Source: Massilia eburnea
Lineage (GTDB): Bacteria > Pseudomonadota > Gammaproteobacteria > Burkholderiales > Burkholderiaceae_D
Assembly: GCF_009720745.1 (NCBI RefSeq)
Contig: NZ_WNKX01000005.1
Coordinates: 124,001-188,000 of the forward strand
Direction: 5' to 3'
DNA length: 64,000 nucleotides
Part shown: positions 51,973-61,647 of the stretch, one piece after another
How the letters are laid out: every line of letters starts with the position of its first letter
Position numbering within the stretch: position 1 is the first letter of the stretch
Made by a program: the position numbers and the translations under genes
Notes under the pieces: model-generated
Databases searched by the model: none
Told to the model about the DNA's origin: nothing
Seen by the model: the letters and a program-made list of their open reading frames with translations, nothing else

Positions 51973-52036
51973 AATCATAGGGTTAATGCGAAATAGTTGG
52001 ATTGCCAACAATGTTGTCCACAGAAAATGTGAAGAA
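51973..52036 (+). promoter_or_regulatory. Array module 6
   Basis: IHF-like AATCATAGGGTTA at 51973 (12 of 13), DnaA-like TTGTCCACA at 52014-52022 (8 of 9; 41-bp offset), spacer GAAAA, TGTGAAGAA. It ends 10 bp before the probable exbB -35 element. Confidence 0.65.
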
Positions 52037-52045
52037 TGCGCACAC

Positions 52046-52074
52046 TTGCCTGTTAGCTCTCGACAGGCTACATT
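52046..52074 (+). promoter_or_regulatory. Probable sigma-70 promoter of exbB
   Basis: TTGCCT at 52046-52051, 17-bp spacer, TACATT at 52069-52074. It sits between array module 6 and the exbB ribosome binding site. Confidence 0.6.
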
Positions 52075-52107
52075 GCGCGTTTAGGATTTCTTTCTTAGGA
52101 GTACGTC

Positions 52108-52713
52108 TTGCTCGCAATTTTCCAGGCCGCCGGCTGGCCAATCTGGCCTCTGCTGATCGCTTCCATCGTTGCCCTCGCTCTGATCGTGGAGCGCCTGATG
52201 TATCTCCGCCGTTCCCGCATCATTCCCAAGACCTTGCTGGACGAGGTCGTGCGCGTGTATCGCAGCGGCAATATCACGGCTGAGATCATCGACAAGCTGG
52301 AAAAATCGTCCCAACTGGGCGTTGTTCTTTCGGCAGCGTTGCGTAATGTCAACGCTCCGCGCGATGTCATGAAGGAATCGATCGAGGAAGCGGGCGGGGC
52401 CGTGGCGCACGACCTGGAGCGCTTCCTGACCACCCTGGGCACCATCGCCACCCTGGCTCCGCTGATGGGCCTGTTCGGCACCGTGGTCGGCATGATCGAG
52501 ATCTTCGGATCCCAGAATTCTTCCGGAGCGAATCCGGCGCAACTGGCCCACGGTATCTCGACCGCGCTGTACAACACCGGTTTCGGCCTGGCGATTGCGA
52601 TGCCGACCCTGGTGTTCTACCGCCACTTCCGCGCCCTGGTCGACTCCTTCGTGATCGACATGGAGCAGCAAGCGGTCAAGTTCGTGGACATCGTCCACAA
52701 CACCCGCAAGTAA
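52108..52713 (+). CDS. exbB: ExbB/TolQ family proton-channel protein
   Basis: 201 aa, three transmembrane segments. LAPLMGLFGTVVGMIEIF and ALYNTGFGLAIAMPTLVFYR are the conserved MotA/TolQ/ExbB pore helices. It energises TonB (or TolA) with ExbD. Start is TTG at 52108 after TAGGAG; the product begins MLAIFQAAGWPIW. First gene of exbB-exbD-lpxK-ycaR-kdsB. Confidence 0.93.
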   Translation: MLAIFQAAGWPIWPLLIASIVALALIVERLMYLRRSRIIPKTLLDEVVRVYRSGNITAEIIDKLEKSSQLGVVLSAALRNVNAPRDVMKESIEEAGGAVAHDLERFLTTLGTIATLAPLMGLFGTVVGMIEIFGSQNSSGANPAQLAHGISTALYNTGFGLAIAMPTLVFYRHFRALVDSFVIDMEQQAVKFVDIVHNTRK

Positions 52714-52728
52714 GCGAGGGATCAGTTT

Positions 52729-53154
52729 ATGGCGATGAATTTCCGCCGCGGCCAGAAGCGCGAAGACCCGGAGATCAACCTGATCCCGTTCATCGACGTG
52801 CTGCTGGTGATCCTGATCTTCCTGATGATCACCACCACCTACAGCAAGTTCACCGAGCTGAAAATCACGCTGCCGACCGCCGATGCGGAAAAATCGGTGG
52901 AGCAGCCGAACGACCTGACGGTGACGGTGGATGCCAAGGGTAACTACACCGTCAACGGCACGCCGGTGGCGTTCCGCGACGTGCCCGGCCTGTCGGAGCA
53001 GATGAAGGAAGCTGCCAAGGGCGGCAGCCCGATCGTCAAGATCAACGCCGACCAGTTCGCGATGCACCAGATGGTGATCAACGTGATGGAAGCGGCCCGA
53101 CTGGCAGGCTTTGACAAGGTGACCTTCGAGGCGCAGACCGCCCAGGCCAAGTAA
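52729..53154 (+). CDS. exbD: ExbD/TolR family protein
   Basis: 141 aa. N-terminal transmembrane helix with the proton-carrying Asp in INLIPFIDVLLVILIFLMIT, then a periplasmic domain. Partner of ExbB in the inner-membrane motor. It starts 15 bp after exbB, and its stop overlaps the lpxK start (TAATG). Confidence 0.94.
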   Translation: MAMNFRRGQKREDPEINLIPFIDVLLVILIFLMITTTYSKFTELKITLPTADAEKSVEQPNDLTVTVDAKGNYTVNGTPVAFRDVPGLSEQMKEAAKGGSPIVKINADQFAMHQMVINVMEAARLAGFDKVTFEAQTAQAK

Positions 53155-54299
53155 TGGCCTCATCCCTCGAGACGACGTTCTCGCGCGAGTGGCTGCGGCG
53201 GGGCGCACTGGCTTGTGCGCTTTGGCCGCTGTCGCTGCTGTTTCGCTTCCTCGCCGCTGCGCGCCGGGCTGCATTTGCCGCCGGGCTGTCGTCTTCCGAG
53301 CGGCTGCCGGTGCCGGTGGTCGTGGTGGGCAATATCTTCATTGGCGGTACCGGCAAGACGCCGCTGACCATCTGGCTGGTGGATGCGCTGCGCGCGGCAG
53401 GCTTCCGGCCGGGCGTGGTGTCGCGTGGCTTTGGCGGCAAGGACGCGGCGCCGCGCGAGGTTGGCGCCTCGTCGACGCCCTCCGATGTGGGCGATGAGCC
53501 GGTGCTGATCGCTGCCCGCACGGGCTGCCCGGTGTTCGTTGGCCGCGCACGCGCTGCGGCGGGCAGGGCGCTGCTGGCGGCCCACCCGGAAGTCAACGTG
53601 ATCGTCACGGACGACGGCTTGCAGCATTACGCCCTGGCCCGTGACGTGGAAATCGTGCTGTTCGATGGCCGAGGCGTTGGCAACGGCTGGACGCTGCCGG
53701 CCGGGCCGCTGCGCGAGCCGCCGTCCCGCCAACGCGACTTCACCGTGGTCAATGCGCCCGAACTGACGCCGGCGCTGGCGGCAGCCGTCGCCCCGCCAGG
53801 CGCCACGCGGCCGTCGATGCCTGCCGTGTCGCCCTCCGTGGCGCCGGATGCCGCACGCCAGGCAGGCCGCCAAGCCGCGACCTGGCAGATGCGCCTTGCA
53901 GGCGACGTTGCCGAGCGGCTGGCCGACCGTGCCGAGCGCATGACGCTGGCCGAGCTGGCGCGCCGATCGGCGCCGCCGGAAGCGGGGCAGGGCACAGGAC
54001 TGCGCGTCGCGGCCGCCGCCGGTATCGGCAATCCTGCCCGCTTTTTCGGGATGTTGAAGGCGGCGGGAATCGAGGCGCAAGAGCTTCCGCTGCCCGATCA
54101 CCACGACTTTAAAGACCGCCCGTTCGCTCATTTGCAGGCCGACTTTATTCTGGTGACGGAGAAGGATGCAGTAAAATGCTGGCAAATTGAAGAATTACGC
54201 AACGATCCGAGAATCTGGGTCGTTCCAGTCAGCGCCCGCATCGACGCGGCGCTGGCCGATCAAATTGTGGAGAAACTACGTGGACGCACGCCTGCTTGA
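53154..54299 (+). CDS. lpxK: Tetraacyldisaccharide 4'-kinase
   Basis: 381 aa. Phosphorylates the lipid A precursor at the 4' position. Membrane-associated N-terminus, P-loop GGTGKTP at residues 64-70, and [20 protein letters not shown]. It is longer than the usual 330-350 aa because of an Ala/Pro-rich stretch at about 205-245. Overlaps exbD by one base and ycaR by 20 bp. Confidence 0.93.
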   Translation: MASSLETTFSREWLRRGALACALWPLSLLFRFLAAARRAAFAAGLSSSERLPVPVVVVGNIFIGGTGKTPLTIWLVDALRAAGFRPGVVSRGFGGKDAAPREVGASSTPSDVGDEPVLIAARTGCPVFVGRARAAAGRALLAAHPEVNVIVTDDGLQHYALARDVEIVLFDGRGVGNGWTLPAGPLREPPSRQRDFTVVNAPELTPALAAAVAPPGATRPSMPAVSPSVAPDAARQAGRQAATWQMRLAGDVAERLADRAERMTLAELARRSAPPEAGQGTGLRVAAAAGIGNPARFFGMLKAAGIEAQELPLPDHHDFKDRPFAHLQADFILVTEKDAVKCWQIEELRNDPRIWVVPVSARIDAALADQIVEKLRGRTPA

Positions 54300-54456
54300 T
54301 ATCCTGGTCTGCCCTGTGTGCAAGGGCCCTCTGGAGTACGACAAAAAAGCCCAGGAAATGATTTGCAAAGGCGACCGCCTGGCATACCCGATCCGCGACG
54401 GCATCCCGATCATGTGGGCCGACGAAGCGCGCTCCCTGCAAGACACCACGGAGTAA
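54280..54456 (+). CDS. ycaR: YcaR/Trm112-like small zinc-ribbon protein (UPF0434)
   Basis: 58 aa from a GTG at 54280 with GGAG upstream: [20 protein letters not shown], later [16 protein letters not shown]. The family normally sits between lpxK and kdsB, as here. Only one CxxC is present, so metal binding may need a second copy or not occur. A longer in-frame start at 54187 lies inside lpxK and is unlikely. Confidence 0.9.
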   Translation: MDARLLDILVCPVCKGPLEYDKKAQEMICKGDRLAYPIRDGIPIMWADEARSLQDTTE

Positions 54457-54459
54457 TCG

Positions 54460-55218
54460 GTGTCTTTCATCGTCATCATTCCGGCCCGCCTGGCCTCGAC
54501 CCGCCTGCCCAACAAGCCCCTGGCCGACCTGGGCGGCAAGCCGATGGTGGTACGCGTGGCAGAACGCGCGAAGGAAGCTGGCGCCGCCCGCATTATTGTC
54601 GCCACCGACCACGCCTCTATTAAAGAAGCCTGCGAACAGCATGGCATCGAAGCCTTCATGACCCGTGCCGACCACCCGTCCGGCACCGACCGCATCGCCG
54701 AAGTAGCGCGCGCCATGAACCTGCCGATGCATGCCGTTGTGGTCAATTTGCAGGGCGATGAGCCCTTGATCGATCCGGACCTGCTGCAAGCTGCCGCCGC
54801 CCGCATCGGCGCCGACGTGCCCATGTCCACCTGCGCCCACCCGCTGCACGACGCCGCCGACGCCTTCAACCCGAACGTGGTGAAGGTGGTGCTGGACAAG
54901 CAGGACCGCGCCCTCTATTTCAGCCGTGCCACCATTCCGTGGCACCGGGATGCCTTCGCCAAGGACAAATCGGCCCTGCCGGCCGGCTACGTCCCTTTGC
55001 GCCATATTGGCCTGTACGCCTATAGAAACGACTTCCTGCAAGCCTATCCGGCGCTGGAGGTGTCGCCGCTGGAGGGGATAGAAGCCCTGGAACAGCTGCG
55101 CGTCCTGTGGCATGGATACCCCATTGCCGTACACGTGACCGATTCCGCTCCGGCGGCAGGGGTGGATACCCCGGAAGACCTGGCGCGTGTCCAGGCACTC
55201 TACAAAAGTGGCGGATAA
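54460..55218 (+). CDS. kdsB: 3-deoxy-manno-octulosonate cytidylyltransferase
   Basis: 252 aa from GTG. Activates Kdo as CMP-Kdo for [23 protein letters not shown] is the CTP-binding signature; [14 protein letters not shown] and RHIGLYAYR also fit. It follows ycaR by 3 bp. Normal length. Confidence 0.96.
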   Translation: MSFIVIIPARLASTRLPNKPLADLGGKPMVVRVAERAKEAGAARIIVATDHASIKEACEQHGIEAFMTRADHPSGTDRIAEVARAMNLPMHAVVVNLQGDEPLIDPDLLQAAAARIGADVPMSTCAHPLHDAADAFNPNVVKVVLDKQDRALYFSRATIPWHRDAFAKDKSALPAGYVPLRHIGLYAYRNDFLQAYPALEVSPLEGIEALEQLRVLWHGYPIAVHVTDSAPAAGVDTPEDLARVQALYKSGG

Positions 55219-55953
<735 letters not shown>

Positions 55954-55960
55954 TTTAAGC

Positions 55961-56074
55961 CAAACCCGGTAAATCTGGGTCAGACCCAAGGGTCTGGCCC
56001 TGTCAGATCCGCAGTCCGCGGCTTAGGTACGCATGGGTCAGACCCTTGGGTCTGACCCTGGTTTACCGGGTTTG
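55961..56074. repeat. Family A palindromic repeat, copy 6
   Basis: AAACCCGGTAAATCTGGGTC at the left and GGTCTGACCCTGGTTTACCG at the right, with an inner TCAGACCCAAGGGTCTG palindrome on each side of a GC-rich centre. It lies between adk and hppA. Confidence 0.9.
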
Positions 56075-56183
56075 AAGAACGGCCCCCTCGGCCGTGAAAA
56101 AGTCAAAGTTTTGCAGTACGCAGTTCGGTTGTACCGAGTTCGTTTTGTAGCTTTTGATTCTAATAACGTAAGGGGGCAATTCT

Positions 56184-58361
56184 ATGGCAGCAAGTTTGTG
56201 GTTCGCGATTGCGTGCGGTGTGCTCGCGGTTGTGTATGGGCTGTGGGCACGCAGCTGGATTCTTGGACAGAACGCGGGCAACGCCCGCATGCAGGAAATC
56301 GCGACAGCCATCCAGCAGGGTGCTGCGGCCTACCTGGCCCGCCAGTACCGCACCATCGGTATCGTTGGTGTCGTGCTGCTGGTCGCCATCGGGGCGGCAA
56401 TTGATGTCAAAACCGCCATTGGCTTCCTTCTAGGCGCCGTACTATCCGGCGCTTGCGGCTTTATCGGCATGAATGTGTCGGTACGGGCCAACGTGCGCAC
56501 CGCGCAAGCGGCGTCGGTGGGCATGAACGAAGCGCTCAATGTCGCATTCAAAGGCGGCGCCATCACCGGCATGCTGGTAGTCGGCCTGGGCCTGCTGGGC
56601 GTGGCCGGGTTCTACTGGGTCCTGACCGTCATGGGCGGCTCCGCCGTCAGCGTGCACGATGTGCTGAAGCCGATGATCGGCCTGGCCTTCGGCGCTTCCC
56701 TGATTTCGATTTTCGCCCGCCTGGGCGGCGGTATCTTCACCAAGGGCGCCGACGTCGGCGCCGACCTGGTGGGCAAGGTGGAAGCGGGCATCCCTGAAGA
56801 CGACCCGCGCAACCCTGCGGTCATCGCCGACAACGTGGGCGACAACGTGGGCGACTGCGCCGGCATGGCGGCTGACCTGTTCGAAACCTATGTGGTGACC
56901 CTGATCGCGACCATGCTGCTGGGCGCGCTGATGATCACCAGTGCTCCGGCGCAAGCCGCGCTGTATCCGATGCTGCTGGGCGCCGTGTCCATCATCGGCT
57001 CCATCATCGGCTGCTCCATGGTCAAGGCCAAGCCGGGCAAGAAGATCATGTCGGCGCTGTACACCGGCTTGTGGTGGGCGGCCGGCCTGTCGCTGATCGG
57101 CTTCGTGGTCGTGACCTGGATGATCTGGCCTGACGACGACATGCGCTACAAGATGCTGGGCGCCACCATCGTCGGCATTGTGCTGACCGGCCTGATGGTC
57201 TACATCACCGAGTTCTATACCGGCACCGAATTCACGCCGGTGCGCCATATTGCGGAAGCGTCCACCACCGGCCACGGCACCAATATCATCGCCGGCCTGG
57301 GCGTGTCGATGAAGTCGACCGCATGGCCCGTGATTGCGGTCTGCGTGGCGATCCTGATCTCCTTCAAGCTGGCCGGCCTGTACGGCATCGCGATTGCCGC
57401 GACTTCGATGCTGTCGATGGCGGGTATCGTGGTGGCGCTGGACGCTTACGGCCCGATTACCGACAACGCCGGCGGTATCGCCGAAATGTCTGGCATGCCG
57501 GATTCGGTGCGCGCCATTACCGACCCGCTGGATGCGGTGGGCAATACCACCAAGGCCGTGACCAAGGGCTATGCGATCGGTTCCGCCGGGCTGGCTGCGC
57601 TGGTGCTGTTTGCCGACTACACCCACGCGCTGGAGTCGCGCAGCCTGCAGATGTCCTTCGACCTGTCCGACCCCATGGTGATCGTGGGCCTGTTCATCGG
57701 CGGCCTGATTCCTTACCTGTTCGGTGCGATGGCGATGGAGGCGGTGGGTCGCGCTGCGGGCGCCGTGGTGGTGGAAGTGCGCCGCCAGTTCCGCGACATC
57801 AAGGGCATCATGGACGGTACCGGCAAGCCGCAGTACGACAAGGCGGTCGACATGCTGACCGCTTCCGCGATCAAGGAAATGATTGCGCCTTCGCTGCTGC
57901 CGGTGCTGGTGCCGATCCTGGTCGGCATGCTGCTTGGCCCGCGTGCACTGGGTGGCCTGCTGATGGGCACCATCATCACCGGCCTGTTCGTGGCGATTTC
58001 CATGACCACCGGTGGCGGCGCCTGGGATAACGCGAAAAAGTATATCGAAGACGGCAACCATGGCGGCAAGGGTTCCGACGCGCACAAGGCGGCGGTGACC
58101 GGCGATACCGTGGGCGACCCGTACAAGGATACCGCCGGACCGGCCGTGAATCCGCTGATCAAGATCATCAACATCGTGGCGCTGCTGCTGGTGCCGCTGC
58201 TGCCGGCCACCGGCATCCTGTCGGTCACCATGGCGCCAATGCAGGCCAACCAGCAGGTCGTGGCGCCGGCCGCTACCCAGGCCGCAACGCCTGCCGCGCT
58301 GGCTGCCGCCGCACCGGAAGTGGCGCCGCAGGCTGCGGCCGACGCGCCAGCGGCCAAGTAA
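56184..58361 (+). CDS. hppA: K+-insensitive membrane H+-translocating pyrophosphatase
   Basis: 725 aa with about 16 transmembrane helices. Pumps H+ using PPi hydrolysis. Substrate motifs [30 protein letters not shown] and [18 protein letters not shown] are present. Lys457 in [17 protein letters not shown] occupies the position that distinguishes K+-independent pumps. The last 45 residues are an Ala/Pro-rich tail not typical of the core. Stands alone between family A copy 6 and a small secreted-protein gene. Confidence 0.96.
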   Translation: MAASLWFAIACGVLAVVYGLWARSWILGQNAGNARMQEIATAIQQGAAAYLARQYRTIGIVGVVLLVAIGAAIDVKTAIGFLLGAVLSGACGFIGMNVSVRANVRTAQAASVGMNEALNVAFKGGAITGMLVVGLGLLGVAGFYWVLTVMGGSAVSVHDVLKPMIGLAFGASLISIFARLGGGIFTKGADVGADLVGKVEAGIPEDDPRNPAVIADNVGDNVGDCAGMAADLFETYVVTLIATMLLGALMITSAPAQAALYPMLLGAVSIIGSIIGCSMVKAKPGKKIMSALYTGLWWAAGLSLIGFVVVTWMIWPDDDMRYKMLGATIVGIVLTGLMVYITEFYTGTEFTPVRHIAEASTTGHGTNIIAGLGVSMKSTAWPVIAVCVAILISFKLAGLYGIAIAATSMLSMAGIVVALDAYGPITDNAGGIAEMSGMPDSVRAITDPLDAVGNTTKAVTKGYAIGSAGLAALVLFADYTHALESRSLQMSFDLSDPMVIVGLFIGGLIPYLFGAMAMEAVGRAAGAVVVEVRRQFRDIKGIMDGTGKPQYDKAVDMLTASAIKEMIAPSLLPVLVPILVGMLLGPRALGGLLMGTIITGLFVAISMTTGGGAWDNAKKYIEDGNHGGKGSDAHKAAVTGDTVGDPYKDTAGPAVNPLIKIINIVALLLVPLLPATGILSVTMAPMQANQQVVAPAATQAATPAALAAAAPEVAPQAAADAPAAK

Positions 58362-58419
58362 GCCGCGCTCTCCCGCTCCTCCCCGCGGCGTATGATGGAC
58401 GTACGCTGCGGAGGGCATC

Positions 58420-58932
58420 ATGAAGCTACCCATCCTGCTGGCGCTGGCCGCTGGGCTTTCCGGCCCGGCCGCCGGCGCCAATTCCATTTCCACTGACGAG
58501 TACCGCAAGCTGCCGGAGTGCCGGCTCAGCGCCGACGGCAAGCACCTGGCGCAGGAGCCTTGCCGCACCGCGCCGCCGCGAAAGGTCATGCCGCGCCGCC
58601 CGGTGCCCCTGATCGTCACGCCGACACCCCGTATCGCGCCGGCACCCGATCCCGGGCTGACCTGGGCGCCGATCCTGAGCAGGCGCGATCCTTTCGCGCC
58701 ACCGACGGCGATCGCCCAGTTGCCGCGCGCCGGCCAGCCCGCGCTGGCGCCAGGCGCGGCATTTCCTCCCGCCACGCCCTTGCCGGGCCCCAGCGCGCCG
58801 GTACCGGTCACCTGCGATGCGGGCGGCTGCCGCGATGCCAGCGGCACCTATTACCATGGCCCGCCGGGGCAGGTCATCAGCCCAAGCGGAAGAGTGTGTT
58901 CGACGAGCGCGGGATGGATGACTTGCCAGTGA
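58420..58932 (+). CDS. Proline-rich exported protein of unknown function
   Basis: 170 aa. Signal peptide MKLPILLALAAGLSGPAAGA, then a Pro/Ala/Arg-rich body with four paired Cys (ECRLSADGKHLAQEPC near the N-terminus, CDAGGCRDASGTYYHGPPGQ near the C-terminus). GGAGG precedes the start. No family recognised; the short Cys-bounded C-terminal motif (SPSGRVCSTSAGWMTCQ) may fold with disulfides. Confidence 0.75.
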   Translation: MKLPILLALAAGLSGPAAGANSISTDEYRKLPECRLSADGKHLAQEPCRTAPPRKVMPRRPVPLIVTPTPRIAPAPDPGLTWAPILSRRDPFAPPTAIAQLPRAGQPALAPGAAFPPATPLPGPSAPVPVTCDAGGCRDASGTYYHGPPGQVISPSGRVCSTSAGWMTCQ

Positions 58933-58994
58933 TTTCGGCTACAATACGCCTCGATTGACGTTTACGTAACGTAAAGTGAATAGGGGAGAAAACT

Positions 58995-59756
58995 ATGCAA
59001 ATCAAGGACCAAGTATTCATCATCACCGGCGGCGCGTCGGGCCTGGGCGCGGCGACCGCGCGCATGATCGTCGAGAACGGCGGTAAAGTCGTGCTGGCGG
59101 ACGTGCAGGCGGAAGCCGGCGAAAAGCTGGCGGCCGAACTGGGCGCGGCCAAATTCGTCAAATGCGACGTGACCTCGGAGGCCGATGGACAGGCCGTGGT
59201 CGCTGCGGCCACCGCCATGGGCACCCTGCGTGGCCTCGTCAACTGCGCCGGCGTGGCGCCTGCGATCAAAACCGTGGGCAAGGACGGCCCGCATCCGCTG
59301 GATTCCTTTGCACGCACCATCAACATCAACCTGGTCGGCACCTTCAATATGTGCCGCCTGGCGGCTGACGCCATGGGCAAAACCGAAGCGGCCGAGTGGG
59401 GCGAGCGCGGCGTGATCATCAATACCGCATCGGTGGCGGCGTTTGACGGCCAGATCGGCCAGGCGGCTTACGGTGCGTCCAAGGCTGGCGTGGCTGGGAT
59501 GACCCTGCCGATGGCGCGCGATCTGTCGCGTTCGGGCATCCGCGTGATGACCATTGCGCCGGGCATTTTCGAGACGCCGATGCTGCTGGGTATGCCGCAG
59601 GAAGTGCAGGATGCGCTGGGCAAGATGGTGCCGTTCCCGCCGCGCCTGGGCAAGCCGTTCGAATATGCTTCGCTGGCCAAGGCTATTATCGAAAATACCA
59701 TGCTGAATGGGGAGACGATCCGCCTCGATGGCGCGATTCGCATGCAGCCCAAATAA
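58995..59756 (+). CDS. Short-chain dehydrogenase, 3-hydroxyacyl-CoA dehydrogenase type-2-like
   Basis: 253 aa. Rossmann [15 protein letters not shown], catalytic Ser/Tyr/Lys in [20 protein letters not shown], and [13 protein letters not shown]. It resembles HSD17B10-type enzymes, which oxidise 3-hydroxyacyl-CoA or related alcohols; the substrate is inferred from family only. GGGAG precedes the start, and a TACAAT -10-like hexamer is at 58940-58945. Confidence 0.9.
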   Translation: MQIKDQVFIITGGASGLGAATARMIVENGGKVVLADVQAEAGEKLAAELGAAKFVKCDVTSEADGQAVVAAATAMGTLRGLVNCAGVAPAIKTVGKDGPHPLDSFARTININLVGTFNMCRLAADAMGKTEAAEWGERGVIINTASVAAFDGQIGQAAYGASKAGVAGMTLPMARDLSRSGIRVMTIAPGIFETPMLLGMPQEVQDALGKMVPFPPRLGKPFEYASLAKAIIENTMLNGETIRLDGAIRMQPK

Positions 59757-59825
59757 CACCGATACGCGGCTGCCGCGTGGCAAGTGTCAGACCCTGCGGG
59801 TCTGACACTGGTTTACCGGTTTTGG
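59757..59825. repeat. Family A palindromic repeat, copy 7 (variant, one arm)
   Basis: The right half is intact: GTGTCAGACCCTGCGGGTCT, GACACTGGTTTACCGGTTTT. The left part is reduced. Same subtype as copy 5. It begins right at the stop of the SDR gene and ends 15 bp before ggt. Confidence 0.82.
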
Positions 59826-59839
59826 TGTAGCATGCAAAA

Positions 59840-61582
59840 ATGAAAGCCATCGCCCTCGCCGCAGCCCTGTTCTGCACCCTCCCGCTCCACGCCCAAGACA
59901 CCCGCGCCCCTGAAATCGCCACAGGCTGGCAGGAAAAGACCGGTTGGTCGGCGCAAAAATTCATGGTCGCCGCCGCCAATCCGCTTGCAACGGAGGCCGG
60001 CTACCAGATGCTGAAGCAAGGCGGCTCCGCCGTCGACGCAGCCATCGCCACCCAGCTGGTCCTGACCCTGGTTGAGCCGCAATCTTCCGGCATCGGCGGC
60101 GGCGCCTTCATGATGCATTGGGACGGCAAGAAAGTCCGCTCCTTCGACGGCCGCGAAACCGCCCCCGCCGCCGCCACCGAGACCCTGTTCCAGGATGCCA
60201 GCGGCAAGCCTTTGCCGCGCGCAGATGGCGTGGTCGGCGGCCGTTCCGTCGGCGCCCCCGGCGTGCTGCGCATGCTGGAGCTGGCGCACAAGCAATACGG
60301 CAAGCTGGCCTGGGCCAAGCTGTTCACCCCGGCCATCAAGCTGGCGGAGGAGGGCTTTGCCGTCAGCCCGCGCCTGAACTCCCTGCTGTCGAATGAGCGC
60401 TACCTGCAGCGCGACCCGGTCGCCGCCGCCTACTTCTTCGACAAGGACAGGAAAGCCTGGCCGGCCGGCCATATCCTGAAGAACCCCGCGCTGGCCAGGA
60501 CCCTGCGCGAAATCGCCGCCGAGGGCGCCGACGCCTTTTACCGCGGCCATATCGCACGCGACATCGCCGCCAAGGTGCAGGGGCACCCGACCAACCCCGG
60601 CGGCCTGACGGCGGCCGATATCGCCGGCTACAAGGCCAAGGAGCGTGAGCCGGTATGCTCCGACTACCGCGCCTACACCGTCTGCGGCATGCCGCCGCCA
60701 TCGTCCGGCGGCATCGCGATCGCGCAGATCCTGGGCATCCTGGAAACCAGCAAGATCGGCGAGTACGCGCCGGTCAATGGCGTACTCACGGCAGACGCCA
60801 TCCACCTGATGTCGGAAGCGGAGCGCCTGGCCTATGCCGACCGTGCGCGCTACGTGGCCGATACCGATTTCGTGCCGCTGCCCGGCAAGGGCGCCAGCGG
60901 CTTGCTGGATAAGGCTTACCTGCACCAGCGCGCCACCCTGATCGGCGAGAAGTCGATGGGCCGTGCCCGCGCCGGCGTGCCGGCCGAAGTCAAGGTGGCC
61001 TGGGGCGACGACACGGCGCTGGACAAGCCATCGACTTCGCACCTGGTCGTGGTCGACGCCAACGGCAACGCCATCTCCATGACCACTTCGGTGGAAGACG
61101 CGTTCGGTTCACGCCAGATGGTCGACGGCTTCCTGCTGAACAACCAGCTGACCGACTTCTCCTGGGATTCGGTGGATGAAAACGGCCCGATCGCCAACCG
61201 CGTGCAGCCGGGCAAGCGCCCGCGCAGCGCGATGTCGCCGACCCTGGTGTTTGACAAACAGACGAAGCAGCTGGTGCTGGCCACCGGTTCGCCGGGAGGC
61301 TCCACCATCATCAATTACGTGTCCAAGGTGCTGGTCGGCGCGCTGGACTGGAAACTCAATGTGCAGCAAGCCATCAGCCTGCCCAACTTCGGCAGCCGCA
61401 ATGGCCCGACCGAACTGGAAGCGGGCAAGTTCTCGAGCGACGTGATCGGCCAGCTGAAAGCGCGCGGCCACGAAGTGCGCCAGGTGGAGCTGAACTCCGG
61501 CCTGCAAGGCTTGCAGCGCACGCCGGCCGGCTGGTTCGGCGGCGCCGACCCGCGCCGCGAAGGCATCGTGCGCGGCGAGTGA
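59840..61582 (+). CDS. ggt: Gamma-glutamyltransferase
   Basis: 580 aa, Ntn-hydrolase precursor with signal peptide (MKAIALAAALFCTLPLHA). The autocleavage nucleophile is Thr399 in KPSTSHLVVVDANGNAIS; ATQLVLTLVEPQSSGIGGGA and FDGRETAP are in the large subunit; GSPGGSTIINYV in the small. Cleaves glutathione and other gamma-glutamyl compounds in the periplasm. Confidence 0.95.
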   Translation: MKAIALAAALFCTLPLHAQDTRAPEIATGWQEKTGWSAQKFMVAAANPLATEAGYQMLKQGGSAVDAAIATQLVLTLVEPQSSGIGGGAFMMHWDGKKVRSFDGRETAPAAATETLFQDASGKPLPRADGVVGGRSVGAPGVLRMLELAHKQYGKLAWAKLFTPAIKLAEEGFAVSPRLNSLLSNERYLQRDPVAAAYFFDKDRKAWPAGHILKNPALARTLREIAAEGADAFYRGHIARDIAAKVQGHPTNPGGLTAADIAGYKAKEREPVCSDYRAYTVCGMPPPSSGGIAIAQILGILETSKIGEYAPVNGVLTADAIHLMSEAERLAYADRARYVADTDFVPLPGKGASGLLDKAYLHQRATLIGEKSMGRARAGVPAEVKVAWGDDTALDKPSTSHLVVVDANGNAISMTTSVEDAFGSRQMVDGFLLNNQLTDFSWDSVDENGPIANRVQPGKRPRSAMSPTLVFDKQTKQLVLATGSPGGSTIINYVSKVLVGALDWKLNVQQAISLPNFGSRNGPTELEAGKFSSDVIGQLKARGHEVRQVELNSGLQGLQRTPAGWFGGADPRREGIVRGE

Positions 61583-61647
61583 CCACAGCGCGACAGGCGG
61601 CGGGCCGGCAGTTCCATGGCCCGCCGCCGGCATGTTACCCTTGACAA

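Larger units (their letters stand above)
51353..52033. repeat. Six-module IHF-like / DnaA-box-like intergenic array
   Basis: Six degenerate direct repeats fill most of the 893-bp gap between xseA and exbB. Each has (i) an ATCAAGGACTT-type element matching the IHF consensus WATCAANNNNTTR at 11-13 of 13 positions, (ii) a TTGCNNACAA-type stretch, (iii) a DnaA-box-like TTNTCCACA starting 42 bp after the IHF-like site (41 in module 6), (iv) five bases GANNN, (v) TGTG, usually TGTGNNGAA. Module periods are 122, 107, 140, 134 and 116 bp. AT-rich linkers contain GCGAAA and ATGAAAATTTTTGCA-like tracts. No ORF. Confidence 0.85.

Noticed and set aside
51395..52022. Fur boxes controlling exbB-exbD
   Set aside because: No GATAATGATAATCATTATC-like sequence; the conserved TTNTCCACA core does not resemble a Fur site.
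51353..52036. CRISPR array or tandem sRNA genes
   Set aside because: Repeats are degenerate, irregularly spaced, and carry no unique equal-length spacers or cas genes; no promoter-terminator pair is visible per module.
51353..52036. Chromosomal origin oriC itself
   Set aside because: None of dnaA, dnaN, gyrB, rpmH or parAB is nearby, so the main origin is unlikely here; an accessory DnaA-regulatory site is more plausible.
51698..52084. 128-aa plus-strand frame inside the array
   Set aside because: It simply reads through modules 4-6, has no ribosome binding site and encodes no recognisable protein.
54187..54279. Longer YcaR start inside lpxK
   Set aside because: The added residues do not match the family; GTG 54280 with GGAG gives the standard N-terminus.
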